This document shows, piece after piece, positions 1 through 12,070 of a stretch of 64,000 bases of DNA. The position numbers and the translations under genes are program-made. The first letter of the stretch is position 1. Every line of letters begins with the position of its first letter. Origin of the DNA: Pardosa pseudoannulata (taxonomy: Eukaryota; Arthropoda; Arachnida; Araneae; Lycosidae); contig CM063505.1 in NCBI GenBank assembly GCA_032207245.1, forward strand, positions 173,061,158-173,125,157, written 5' to 3'. The notes beneath the pieces are model-generated. The model was not told the origin of the DNA and searched no databases. It worked only from the letters and a program-made list of their open reading frames with translations.

Positions 1-2239
1 AGATTATATAAATAGGTCTTCTAAATTATGTTTGCATGATTGTTTACTTCACTTCAAAAATATAATTTTAACTACTTATAAAATATTTCTGAATAACTAC
101 TCTAAAAAAGTGACTGAAAAATATACTGAAGAAGTTAAGAAAAAATCCAATAAGAGAAAAATAAAAAAAAAATTCTTAAATATTTCTTGTAACAACATTT
201 TCACTTTTTTTTCTGTATACTATTGAATTATGTCTCATTGTCTATCTAGTACAAATCAGTGTCAGATGTTATAAGTAAATAAAACTGTAAAAATTTTTTC
301 TCAGCATATTTTTGCATGAGTTTGTGAAATTTGTCAGTGATAAATTGTTCTATGATTTTATACTAAGGCAGTGTTTTTTTTAACATTGCCTTTAATATAA
401 TTCTTAAGGATTTTATTTATTTTAATTTTAATGTGATCCGTAAAGGATCATATTTTATGAATAAAGGTTAAGACATTTTATTTCCATGGGACCATTTAAT
501 AAAAGGTAAGTAAAAAGAAAAAAAAAGATGCCAGTTGTGTAATTTTTTGCAAATGTAATTTCTTTGCTTAAAATTTTATCTATGTATCGTATCTGTTCTC
601 GTGTAGTGTATGAAGTGATTTTGGTAACTAAAATTTAAATATAAATTGACACACAAATAAAATCTATAGCAAAATAATTTTCTACTAATCAATATTCAAG
701 TTAGTGAAATAATTGAATATTCTTAGTTTATTTTTTGAAAAAAATATTTTGCTGAGAAGTAAAAGGCATAACACAATTTACTTGAGGAGTATAGGAGGGA
801 AACCGCCTTCGGCCGCCGCCATGTTTTTAAGCGAGCAGGCCTTCTATATAGATGGCTGTGATTTTTAGCAATGTGACGTCATCCCAAGTAATTGTTTTAA
901 ACGCAGTTTTCCTCGGTTAAAATCAGAAGATTAAAATTGTCAATTTATCACATAATAAATAGGTGAAAACGATATTTTTCTATCATTATGACGTCATTCC
1001 TTTAAATATTTCATTTATTCATTTCTTATTTTATATGATTTAAACATCGTCTGCGTACTATCAATTCGATTTCACCTGGAAATTTAGATATAAAGGGATT
1101 ACCTTTCATTTCTATGTGACGCAAATTATAGCATTTTTACATGAGAACTAATTTTAAATTTAATTCTTGGTTAATTTTTACGTTACAATGAAATGTTTAT
1201 CAACAATATTCTAACAACAAAAAGTACAAATTTCAGTGACTCTCATAGGCAAATAAATACCTATCATTTTATATAGTTATCTTTATATTCATATGGTTGT
1301 CACTATGAATGTGTGTTTCTGTTTCATACAAAACCATGTGGTTTGTCATAAATTTCCTTAATTTTGGACAACATTTATTAATACCAACAAAATTACCACT
1401 GTTGCTGTTAAAACCTCTGCTTCCTATTCTACCACGTAATATGGCAAGATATATTAACGTTGTACGTAATACAGTAGTATAAAAACTAAATATTGTTATA
1501 ATACGCTTATAATAGAAATATATAAATATGCCAATGACTCGAACTGCCCTGTGACGAATTTAGAGAGTTATGCACGAAAAAAATCTTTATTTAAAAGTAA
1601 TATATTAAGTTCACCGTAGCAAAGCACGGGCTAGTATTTAACTTGCTAGTATTTAATACTAGTATTTAATAATAAAATAGAAACACTTGCTAGTATTTAA
1701 TAATAAAATAGAAAAATGTGATGATTTTTTTTAATCTTTTTCAAAAAAAAAATTGAAAGGGAAGAGGTTAAACAAAACAACTTATCTCAAAGACTAGCAG
1801 TCATCAGACATGAATTCAAAAATGAGTATGAGCATGAGTGCTATTACGACATTCAATGAGACAAAAATGTGACTAGTGGCCCCTTCACCACAGTAGGGGA
1901 CATTGGCTTTTTCTTGGGATAGTTCGTGGATGAGAAACCCCAAATTAAATTGTAAATAATGGCATAGTTTGAGGTTTATTTTCTTATATTGGAATATGAA
2001 GTTGCTACTAGTTTTTGAATAACTAGAACATTATCGGTATGCCACAAAACTGATGTTAATATGGAAAAATGTTTTTTTTTTTCTAAGAATGAGGGGACTT
2101 ATGAACGCTTTTGTGTCCTATATTGATTTAGACGATTTCATTTCTAAATATAACAGTCTAAATAAGTGACAAGGAAAAAGGCTTTTATACATGCAAAAGC
2201 TGAATCTTTTAATAAATGTCGCTTAAAACCTTCATATTA
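1..2239. other. Non-coding stretch, no gene recognised
   Basis: AT-rich throughout, with short repeats of CTAGTATTTAATAATAAAATAG at 1636-1715. A more GC-rich patch at 785-900 (CCGCCTTCGGCCGCCGCCAT, then GCCTTCTATATAGATGGC) partly resembles one at 20250-20310. The 64-codon frame at 32-226 is lysine/asparagine-rich and looks fortuitous. Confidence 0.5.
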
Positions 2240-2330
2240 GAGTAGTGATTCTCAACCACTGTGCCGCGGCATTTTTGTGTGTCGCCAAATTCTTAAAGTG
2301 TGGCGCCAAATTTTAGAAATGTATATTTTT
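2240..2330. mobile_element. hAT-type terminal fragment
   Basis: TAGTGATTCTCAACCACTGT followed by GCCGCGGCA and paired TGGCGCCAAATTTTAG stretches. It resembles the left end of the 36.3 kb element. No partner end was found. Confidence 0.45.
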
Positions 2331-2589
2331 CAACTTTCATTTTACACTTGAAATTTTCGACCAGCGGAGAAAATTTTTATTTCAAGAAATTTCTTAGTAG
2401 TGTATGGACATCATAAGCAGTGAAATTTTCTTATCATGTAATGAAAAACGTTGTAGCTCATTTGGTTAGCTGACAATAAGAATTTAAAGTTGATATCGCA
2501 CAACACAATGCGTAAGTATTATTACTGTGCAAGATCGTGTTATTGAAAGATATTACATAGGAGAATTCTGATGAAATCTATTCGGATAA

Positions 2590-3100
2590 AAGCGCATCCA
2601 AAGGACGGCTAGCTTCACTTATACATACAAAAAGCTAAGGGATGCTGATAAGGTTCTTCGGATGCGCTCGGTTGCATTTTTGCAGGCCAGCAGTACATAT
2701 GGACGAGAGAACTTCTCTTTCCGGCAGGGATCAAGTTGCGAGAAATGTGTACACCCCCGCCCCCGAGGAAAGGGAGAGAAGATGTGAAGAAAACAGTTGG
2801 ATTCGGGCCTGCAACTTGGAGACATCTCTCGGTTCGATGTGAGAGAACACGTTATGTTTGGACTTAAAAAAATGCTCGGTTTATCCTTCCTGACTCATGC
2901 AAGCTCCGAGGTTCTAAATATGACATTTTGTTTTACTCTGTTTCATTAATCTTGTAAATAAAATTTAATAAAATCTGTGTTGTCTGTCTAAGCTTTTGGA
3001 GGAATGATTTTAATTCCATGCATCCCAGAGGCGATCTACGAACATACCTGCCCCAATAAAGTAGACGAGCAGGTTCCACGCAAGTATAGTGCCTCAGAAC
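2590..3100 (+). repeat. LTR-like fragment, type 1
   Basis: A GC-rich island in AT-rich sequence. It has AATAAAATTTAATAAAATC at 2957, then about 80 nt later CTACGAACATACCTGCCCC, with AGCAGGT close behind. The order (polyA signal, spacer, ATACCTGCYCC) recurs at 17.5 and 10.9 kb. Solo-LTR origin is inference; the element ends are not defined. Confidence 0.4.
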
Positions 3101-4159
3101 AGGGTGATATTACAACGTGGCCCCCTGCGTAGGGGGTGGTTCTTACAATGATGTAGTAAATATTTTACCCTTTTATGTAATACATCAGAATAAAGAGTTG
3201 TTAGTTCTTTAATTTGTCAGTTGTGAGTTCATTATGAATATATTCTATGCAGCTAAAACATGTTATATATATTTTTCCGACTACATATGGAAACATGCCA
3301 TCATTCAAGCACTTGTGTCAGAAGCAAACAGCGTGGATTGAAATTTTAACATGCTAATGACATATTATACATAAGTACATATCTTATTGGTTTCTGTTCC
3401 GGTGCATCCGGAGCAAAACAACTAAACTTTTCTGTGATTCGTTTTCGACGCTATTCAGAACTTTCTAGTAGTGTAGCACTTCACATCGAGTTCGCATCCG
3501 CATGGCATCTGGAATGCTATCCGTTTTTCCTATTGTTTCGCACATGCAAATTTTTATGTCATACGTGTTTTTGTGTTGTATAAAATAAGTTTTTTTGTGT
3601 TTGAAAAGAAGTGTTTTCATTCGCATAATTAACCATATCGCAACAGTTTCTAAATTATAATTAAACTTAAAAATAATTACACAGTAGTAAATTGTAAAAG
3701 GTAAATTAAAATTTATGCATTTAAAAATGTATGAGTAGCTTTTTCAGCACAGTGTTTCTTGTAGCAACATTGGCCCTGATTAAAATATTTCCATTTTTCT
3801 ATCATCAGGGATTCTACATTTTGTCTACACAAATTTTACCTCAATTCAGTTTGGTTTTTCCGCACAGTACTGAAAACTCTTTAACATGCAGCATTACTGT
3901 GTGGAAAGAGTCATATTCAGCATTATTTTTTGCAAAACTTTTTATTTAATTGCTGAATTATAATCTTTTAGCTGTCCAAAACTTTTGTTATTTGGGAGTT
4001 TCCGAAGTCATCCATTTTTCTCATTTCTCCGGAGCAATTCCGGAGAATCCAGAGGAGTTGACATATCTGCATATGGTGGTAGAGGTACAAGCCCGTTTTT
4101 TACCAGGAGCACCAAAAGACCTAGTTCCGGTACTGTATCTTGGATCTAAGATGTATTAA

Positions 4160-4725
4160 CACACTGTTGCGGGGCACGTACTAGTACGTTTTCTGACGAT
4201 TGATACTTGAGCCCGGGTCACGTACTAGTACTGGTTAGTGCAACAACATGGTTTGTTTGTGGGTACAAAAATAACGGTATGTACAGAAAAACGAAGCCGA
4301 ATGTTCTTGTCTACTACATAGATTCTGGAAAAATTTAAACAAATAAAAACTAGTTTTTAGTTTTTACATTATTAGTTTTATGATTGCTCTTTTCATTTTT
4401 TATAATGAAAAAAATGTTTATATATAACATAATTCGAAAAACTTAAAACTATATACTACTATTTCTATTTTATTTTTTATATTTACGATACTATTATAAA
4501 TTTATCCACTAAAAAATATACTATTTGTTTACAAAAATCTAATCGTTGTTATTTATATATTTCTATTAATATATGTGTTTATATATTTCCATATAAAATA
4601 CTAAAAGTTGGTTAAAAAATTAAATAATTTTCGATCTATTGAGATTTAACTAAATAACTAAATTTACGAGCAAAACGCCCGCTTCCGGTACAATTCCGAT
4701 GTGAAATGTACCCGCACACAATGTG
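4160..4725. mobile_element. piggyBac-type MITE with TTAA duplications
   Basis: TTAA at 4156-4159 and 4726-4729 bounds 566 bp whose ends are inverted (CACACTGTTGCGGGGCACGT; complement of right end CACATTGTGTGCGGGTACAT). The interior is AT-rich with no coding sequence. A doubled TACTAGTAC motif lies near the left end. Confidence 0.75.
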
Positions 4726-5018
4726 TTAAAAACAAAGAAGTTGATACTAGGTATAAGTGTAGACAATCTAAATATTTGTTATTCACACTCGTCTAAGTTA
4801 ATGTCACAGATGTAGTACATTTGTTATAGTATTTATTTGTAAATAGTATCTTAATAGTATCTTAACCTTACATCTCGAACATACATCAATTTTTGGCAGA
4901 AATAACTCGGGCATGAATGGGTTAATGAAAAATCTGAGTGCTCTCACCAAATGCGAAACAAAATCCCCGATGGGTGTACGATAAATGTCAAGTCCTCTAT
5001 AACTTCGCACCTCTCTTT

Positions 5019-5047
5019 TTCGTGTGGGCGACTGCCTCCCACACGAA
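5019..5047. repeat. Perfect 10-bp inverted repeat
   Basis: TTCGTGTGGG, 9-nt loop, CCCACACGAA. It lies in a patch richer in G+C than the surroundings (4.95-5.2 kb). Confidence 0.85.
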
Positions 5048-5438
5048 GGCGCCCTATATTCGCCCTCCATAAAACGGAGCCAGATAACCTTTTCAAAAAT
5101 TTCATTTCCTTGTTGACTTTTCACGGGAGAATAACAAAAAAGGAGAAATATCCATTAATATTCATCCTCATCTCGCCATCCACCAACGCTTTCTTGAAAC
5201 GTACTTCAGCTGAAATGCTATATGTCTATTTATCTACCGCAGTAGTACTTGATCAAAGGTGTTTAAGGAAACGGAGGACGTTACAATGTGTTTATGGAAA
5301 TTAATAACTTAAATTTATGAAATTTATCTATACGTATACAATAAAAATAACTAAGCAATTAAAAATAATTATAAATAAATTATTATAATTATAATTGAAA
5401 ATAAAAAAATTTCACATTTAAAAATATTTTAAATATTA

Positions 5439-5912
5439 CAGAAGAACCTCGATTATCCGAATCTCGATTATCCGAACCTTGATTAACCGAAACTCACCGT
5501 TAACCGAAGTCGGTTTCTTCTACTATCATCCAAAAATTTCTCTTTAAAAACATGAATTTTAAAAGTTTTCTTTATACCCACATTATTTTTGTATACAAGC
5601 CGTCCTTTCCAAACTACGAGTGCAGATAAATATTTTGGAATTCCCTTTTTTCGAATTCCTTCTCGCAAGCACAATTCTCGGTATGAGTGTAACCTTACCC
5701 ACTTCAAACATCCCTGTTCTAAGCAAACACACACCCCTTTTCGAAATTTGGAAGGTCATACTGCCGAGACCCAGAACAATCTAATGTCATTGCACTAATG
5801 ACGATACTACATATTAAAATAGAAGATTATTGATGAATTCTCGATTAACAGAAAATTTCGAATATCCGAAGAAGATTCGATCCCATTACTTCGAATAATC
5901 GAGGTTCTACGA
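5439..5912. mobile_element. pogo/Tigger-type MITE
   Basis: It is 474 bp between TA dinucleotides. The left end carries AGAACCTCGATTATCCGAA and the right end its inverse with one change, plus further copies of the TCGATTAnCCGAA motif inside both ends. The two overlapping open frames (one per strand) show no transposase similarity. Confidence 0.8.
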
Positions 5913-6098
5913 TATTTAATTTTTTTTAAATATTTTGTTGATTTTTAAAATGTTTCTTGCAAGCTTTTTAGTCTGTAATTATCCTCTATATAGATACAAG
6001 ATATATACTCAAAAATATTTAACTGTTCTATTGTAAATTCATGAATAATAAAAATAAACTAATATATATATAACCTAACTATATATAAATATTTTGTC

Positions 6099-6121
6099 AT
6101 ATATATATATATATATGTATG

Positions 6122-6178
<57 letters not shown>
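6099..6178. repeat. (AT)n microsatellite
   Basis: Near-pure AT with a short GTAT interruption at about 6116-6126. Confidence 0.95.
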
Positions 6179-6180
<2 letters not shown>

Positions 6181-6196
6181 TTGTATGTGCATTTAC

Positions 6197-6345
6197 ACAG
6201 AAGGAGTCCGTGGATTCTGACCTGCTGTTGGCATGCATGTAAGTAGCCATTCGGAATCGACTTTAAGGAGTAGGTTCCTGTCTAATTAGCCTTCGTGCAG
6301 CAAAACGTTTACCGTAGCGCTCCGAAGCAAACCAAACCAATGTAG
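6197..6345 (+). repeat. SINE-A, 5'-truncated copy
   Basis: Has CATTCGGAATCGACTTTAAG and the tail CGAAGCAAACCAAACC, but only the end of the tRNA-like head. It abuts the (AT)n tract ending at 6178. Confidence 0.8.
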
Positions 6346-6977
6346 GTAGAGAAAATAAATTAAAGAATAAATTATTTATTCTTTTCGGAAATCCTTTTAT
6401 TTATAACTACTAGATCGCCGTATGCCCAATCTTTAAACACCTGAAGGTAATTAGATTTGAAAAAGAACAATTTAAAAACAAGTAAAACCCTTCATAACGA
6501 TGTAATTAAGTCAACCTATGCCATAGGTTCCCAACGGTGGAGGTAGAGACCCCGCAATGGGTTCTGAAGCCTTCCATGGGGGAGGTAAAAGGTTCAGAGG
6601 TAAATGGGGGGGGGTCATTAGACTTTTTATATATACATATATGTGTCAGGTTTAAAAGGGGGGGTTCGGAAAATTAAGCGAGTTGTGAATATTTTAAAAG
6701 GAAACTCTTTCGTAATAACAAAATAAATGAAAAAAAAACCACGCCCGCGTAAGCATTTAAGATCATCCGGTCGAGCGGAAAGATTTTTGAAGGATTTGAT
6801 GATTAAGCGAACCGATAGTCGTCAGTTGGTGTGTAGGCGTAGAGCTGTCAACACACTCCACGCGTGGCATCACCATGAATAAAAGAAAATGGCGCAAGTA
6901 AAGCCTTTAAACGAAACTCTATATTAAATAAAGAGATGATTTACCAAGAGAGACTGTTTCGCCTTAACACTGGATCA

Positions 6978-6979
<2 letters not shown>

Positions 6980-7046
<67 letters not shown>
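6980..7046. repeat. (AT)n microsatellite
   Basis: Pure AT dinucleotide for about 67 bp. Confidence 0.95.
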
Positions 7047-7048
<2 letters not shown>

Positions 7049-7212
7049 CCATAATAAATGAGATATTTTTTCAATTATAAATTTTTTGAATTACATCACG
7101 GATTACCTCTTGGTCACAGTCATGATAGAATACAGAAAATTTTAATTGTATTTCTTTCATTGTATTTTTATCTGAGGCATAATCTGAGTACAGCAGATAG
7201 TTAATTTTCTAA

Positions 7213-7495
7213 AGGCCCCTCCATACTATGGTCCACTGTAATTCATTACCACTGTGTGGAGGTATTATGGCTTAACGTGGTCGACGGTGGCTGGGGATGG
7301 CTTTGGAAGCTATCTCCAAACGTCAAAGACAGCCAGCATACGCTACGAAAATACGCAGTGGATAGAGAAAGCAACTAAATGTTTGGCTCATTTAGTGTCC
7401 CAGTGAGAGCATGTAATACGTGAATCATCGTACCAAGGTCGCTATAAGAGCGAGCACTGTAGTGGTCAATAATGGGCCATAGTGTGGAGGAGGGA
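7213..7495 (+). mobile_element. Harbinger-type MITE, copy 1
   Basis: It is 283 bp. The ends are AGGCCCCTCCATACTATGGT and, inverted, GGGCCATAGTGTGGAGGAGG, flanked by TAA at 7210-7212 and 7496-7498. The three-base TWA duplication and end sequence suggest PIF/Harbinger. The open frames over it continue into unique flank and are not genes. Confidence 0.83.
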
Positions 7496-8150
7496 TAAGA
7501 GAAGGGAACATCGCTAAAGGGAGGAAAACAACTGACCATCAGTATTTGATAAACAATTTCATTGAAATTGATAGGTAGTATAACGATGAATAGCAAAAAC
7601 ATGAAGCTTTCACAAGAAAAAAATTTGTCAGTTAATTTTCGTATATTTTTTCGCAAAAAATTCTCGTTTCCTTTAGTCTGGTACATCAAATATAGCCTGA
7701 AAATAACTCTCAAACAGCATAGGAAGGAAGTTCTGGCGGTTTAAAGGTATGACGGGTATTTTTTATTTCCGTTTCTATACCAAGAACTCCGTAGAACATT
7801 ATCCAGTTGGAGAAGTTTAGAATAAAGCACAGAAATAATTCATCTCATAAGTCAGTAGTAGGTTTTTAAAAAAATGTTCTTCTTTTCCAGAAGCATCGCC
7901 TGAGGATATTCGTCTATTCGGTCTTGGAGTTAACGACTAGGGATTTGGTCAAATAGCCGAATTCCGAATATTCGGTCAAATTTAAAACGAATACTGAATA
8001 TTCGGCGGCCGAATACTTAATTTGTTTAAAAAAATTCGCTTTTGATTGTAATTTTGTAATTAAATAATACAGAAGAAAATTCGGTAGATAAAATATTAAA
8101 GATAAATTCCTATTTTTATAAACTTCTAATACGTAGGGAGAGTTCCCTTT

Positions 8151-8361
8151 AATTGGTGGAAAGCAAATACAGAAAAATTTTCAAGACTTGCAAATGAATC
8201 AATATAAATATCTTCCATCTCTTGCAAGCACAGTACACAGAGAGCGTTTATTTTCTGAAGCTGGTAATAGTTATAAAAACAAATGGAACAGACTTCTTCC
8301 TGTAAATGCTGAAAAAGTATTGTTCGTGCATCATAGTATCAGAATTTATAGTGGTAAATGA
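8151..8361 (+). pseudogene. hAT transposase C-terminal (dimerisation) fragment
   Basis: A frame from 8194 reads MNQYKYLPSLASTVHRERLF, then SEAGNSYKNKWNRLLPVNAE and KVLF, ending in TGA. Just before it, in another frame, is NWWKANTEKFSRLANESI. The WWK, P/S-x-ERLFS-AG and RNRL-P-NAE-LLF motifs define the hAT C-terminal domain. One frameshift lies near 8.2 kb. Confidence 0.9.
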
Positions 8362-8496
8362 TTTTTTACGTCTACATACTATTTAAAAATATTCATATTT
8401 TAAATGTTTATATTTTTCATATCTTATGTAGCTCTTATTTCCCTAAGTGTTAAAAGACGTTTATTTAGTGAATAATTAAAGTGTTTTATTTTTATA

Positions 8497-8620
8497 ATAA
8501 TTATATAATCATAATTAATAATTATATAATCATAATTAATAATTATATAATAATTATATAATCATAATTAATAATTATATAACAATTATATAATCATAAT
8601 AATTATATAATATTTATAGT
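8497..8620. repeat. AT-rich minisatellite
   Basis: Repeats of about 20-21 bp built on AATAATTATATAATCATAAT, inside the hAT relic. Confidence 0.85.
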
Positions 8621-9399
8621 AATTATAATGCTTTTTTACATACATATCATAAATTTTCAAAAAGAAAAAGTTTTTATTTGTGTAACATTATTGAATTACT
8701 TGTGTATTATGCAAATTACAATGAGTGAATATTAGATTTTCTAATAATTATAATGTAGTTAACTATAACTCAGCAATTTTAAAAGCACAGTTAAAAATTA
8801 TCTATTTTTACAATCATAAATTTATTTGGTTAAATATCTAACAATATTTGGCCATATTCGGTCAATATTCGGTCATAAGTATTTGGTCGAATATCTATCT
8901 GTTCATCATTCGGCAAAAGGGCCAAATAGGCAGAATACCGAATAGTGGCCGAATTCGTTATATACCACATTCACACGGGGATTTTCTTGTCAGTCATTAC
9001 AGCGAGAATATTGTCAATCTTATTTGATAGAGCACCGAAGTACAATTGTTTTTTACCCATATATTAACTTTATTACTTTAGCCATACATTAACTTTATTA
9101 CTTTCGCGACCAACGTCTCGTATACGCAACGCGATTTTTTTTTTTTTTTTTTTCTCATATCAGTCAATCGTTGCCTCCACTGAATGATCTCCGGTTGATA
9201 TTGAGAGACAAGCCTCGCGTATACGTAATTGGAGATTGGAATGTTTTATTTTAATTTTTAAATGCTATATTTAACTACTAGATGGCGTTAAAAGGAAACG
9301 GTTTTCACAACGGTTGACTCGTATAGCATTTATGTGCTGGTTTTCAAGGGGTTAGTAACGTAATTAACTTTTGTAACTTAAATTTTTTTTTAACCGTGT

Positions 9400-10920
9400 A
9401 CTATTAAGCCTCGATACACCGACCGAGCGTCGAGATCGGTGTGCTCTCTTGTTCATGCAGCACAACCGTTTACACAACCTTCCTCCCGCAGGCTATGTTG
9501 TATGTATGGTTTAGGTCACGTATGGATTTTTGCCCAGCCATTGTGAGGCTCCCTTAGTACCTAGCAACCAGAGAGTCACTCCTGGTACATTATGCTGAAT
9601 TCTGGAGTCAGAGTCCCTACTGGGAAAATGTGCCATAGCCCTTGGTCGGTTTATACCATTTCTGGAGTGACTCTATTCTTCGTTCAGGTGGCGGTGGTAG
9701 ACCTACAAACCTCCTCTCAGCAAGCATTGGGCGGATGCTGTCTTTTGACCCTAATCGGCTTGGCGGGGCTCGTGAGCTCTTCAGAGACGTATCAGGAGGT
9801 TATGTATTATTTACTCGTGTTCTAACTTCTGGTCGGTTTCAAAGTGTTATGTACTCAAATCTTTCGTGACTTAAATTCTTCGTGCGATTCCTCAGATTCT
9901 TTCAGTGATCAGGAAAATGATCGTATATGATGTTCAATGAACTCTATCGGTGGGGTTCGATCACCAGATCTTTCGTCCCCGACTGGGTAGGTGTCCTCAT
10001 CGTGAAAACCAACACAACAAATCATGTAAACTTTTGTCTCAGGATAGTTCGATTGTACTAGCGGTTGCCCTGCAATTCCTTCGCATACCCTTATACCTAT
10101 CTTAGAATGCCTTAGTAGACCAGCCATGATTTGTTAATCTGCACGAACGCCGATCAGTCCTTTGTCATCGACTTGACTTCCAGCCACAGAGGGGTATCCA
10201 AGCTGTGTCTCTTGCCTTGTCCTATGAGAGGGTTACCCTCCGGACGACCCCTCATTGGTTTGGTGTCCTCTGAAAAGTCTATCCCAGTATGTGGGCAAGT
10301 TAATACTAACTTATTCGTGTACTAAATACATTGGTTAATGCAATAATCCATGTGATGAGTTGGATTTGAATCCACAGTCTTCAGTACCAAAATATATCGC
10401 TATACTTGTTTGGACACCGTTTTAAAAATGGTGGGTGTAAGAGTCCGTCTCTGTCGGTGGTCGGGCGAACTTTTATTCTGTTGAAAAATTGAAAACGGCA
10501 GTATTGTACCAGTAATGGTCTTTTTTTGACGCACGGACGATTAGAGGTGTCAAGTGTGCCGTTTTTGTCAACGCACCGACAGAGAAAAGAAATTGTGCTT
10601 TGTGTGACGGTGTCGGCTAGGTGCCAAAGGTCGTTTCGGCTACTCCAAGGACTAAGGTCAAAGAGGGGGAGGTATCGATCTCCCCTAAAACCGAGGTTTT
10701 CTGTTTGGAAAAGAAAAAACGTGAGGGGACTCCCGGCTGAACTTTGAGATGAGCAGGTTGTCTAGAGTGATCTCCTCTCTGGACCATAGATTGCATCTAC
10801 ATTGAATTGATGTGTTTTATTTAAAACGCTTCTTTTTTTAAATAAATGAACAGTTGTTAATTTTGAAATCCTCTACGGCTGATTATTTCGCCTCCATACC
10901 TGCTCCTTATACGTGACCCT
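9400..10920 (+). repeat. GC-richer block, possible LTR of type 1
   Basis: About 1.5 kb with base composition unlike its flanks. It ends with AATAAATGAACAG (10841) and CTCCATACCTGCTCC (about 10891), the order seen in the two type 1 fragments. Short open frames on both strands (for example 10127-9909 minus, 10526-10747 plus) show no recognisable domain. Confidence 0.35.
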
Positions 10921-11784
10921 TGCGAAATCATATCCAAATGACTAGGGTATGACTTACAATCGGAAGCAGAAACAGTGGGAGAACATGTCAGAGACTAACA
11001 TAGCAGGGGATGCTAAACCAAGTATCGTCCAATAAATGTTTGCGACCTGCATCAGAATTCACGAAATTTGTAATTGAAACAAGTATCGCAGTGATTATAA
11101 TACTTTGTTATAGCCTTTGTAACTTTATCAAGACGCCGGAAATCCAAAATCATTCCGGAACCTTTGGATAAATCATAAATATCATTGAAAAAGTTACCAT
11201 ACTATTTAAACCAATGTAAAAGCCAGCAATAAAAATGCTGTAGGATTCGAAGTAATTGGCGTTTATGTGTTTCGAGTTAAATTAGTCTCTTCAACAGTTT
11301 TAGAAAAGTTACAAATACAAACCGAATCTAGAAAGAAATGCTTCTTACATATAAGATTTAGAAAGGATGCAAAATACATTTACTTATTCTTGTAATAAGT
11401 TTTTTCAGTCCTGAACTTCAGTTGGGGGCAATGTATTGCCGCATTTGACAAAATACATTGCATAATTAATATCTTGACAAATGCGCAAATTTTGATACAT
11501 TTTCTTGTGATAAATTTTTTTATAAATAATTAAAGTATGTAAAAAACTGTTCGAAACAAATTGTCAAACAATATCTTGAAATTTTATAAACTGATCTTAA
11601 TTTTAATAAGTTGCATAAGTTATTTAAAATTTTGAGTGACAGTGTCCATACCTTTAAAACTAAATAATGTAAAATAATTACTAACTATTATTTATAACGT
11701 ATCAGGACAAAGCATAAAAAACAACATAATTTCCATCAAGTAGGAAAAAAACAATTGATAAGAAGCTAAAATAAACCAACTTAC

Positions 11785-12070
11785 CTCTAAAGATTATTCA
11801 GTCAAAGGCTGGGATCAAAGATAATCGGGATTGGACGCAAATACGGCTGTTTCACTTGAGTGACAACAACACTGTAAATCAGTCTGTCAGTCAGCGACGC
11901 TCAGTAAAGCATAACTTCCACTTCAGACCGTGATCATAACAAGTGGCGATAAAAACATTTGCCTCCAAAGCAATCTTCGATTGGCGCCTTTTCCTACTCC
12001 TTTTGCCTTTACACGGAATGACGTTTAAACGACCTGCTCATTGGTCTAAAGATTCGATGACGTAAAAGAC
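11785..12070 (-). promoter_or_regulatory. Putative promoter and non-coding first exon of another minus-strand gene
   Basis: Read on the minus strand, this patch is more GC-rich than its surroundings. It shows a CRE-like TTACGTCAT near 12061, then GACCAATGAGC (CCAAT box) near 12040. A non-repetitive stretch of about 200 nt follows and ends in a perfect donor GAG|GTAAGTT at 11785. No ATG stays open to the donor, so the exon would be 5' UTR. No downstream coding exon was recognised between 1 and 11784; the gene could continue left of the window, or the site may be fortuitous. Confidence 0.4.

Larger units (their letters stand above)
7937..8965 (+). mobile_element. hAT relic with TATTCGG-rich ends
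   Basis: Clusters of CCGAATATTCGGTCAAAT-type motifs lie at both ends (7937-8020 and 8848-8965) around a transposase C-terminus. A minisatellite built on AATTATATAATCAT fills 8497-8620. The exact ends are unclear. Confidence 0.72.

Noticed and set aside
3731..4159. Two consecutive plus-strand open frames of about 70 codons
   Set aside because: No recognisable motif or plausible splice partners; the second ends at the TTAA of a MITE.
7375..7713. 112-codon minus open frame
   Set aside because: Its second half is the Harbinger-type MITE and the rest has no similarity to a known protein.
8497..8620. CRISPR-like array
   Set aside because: The repeats are contiguous AT-rich minisatellite units without unique spacers, in a eukaryotic context.
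9592..10747. Possible gene in the GC-richer block
   Set aside because: Several short frames on both strands, none with a domain; composition and the 3' motif suggest a retroelement terminal repeat.
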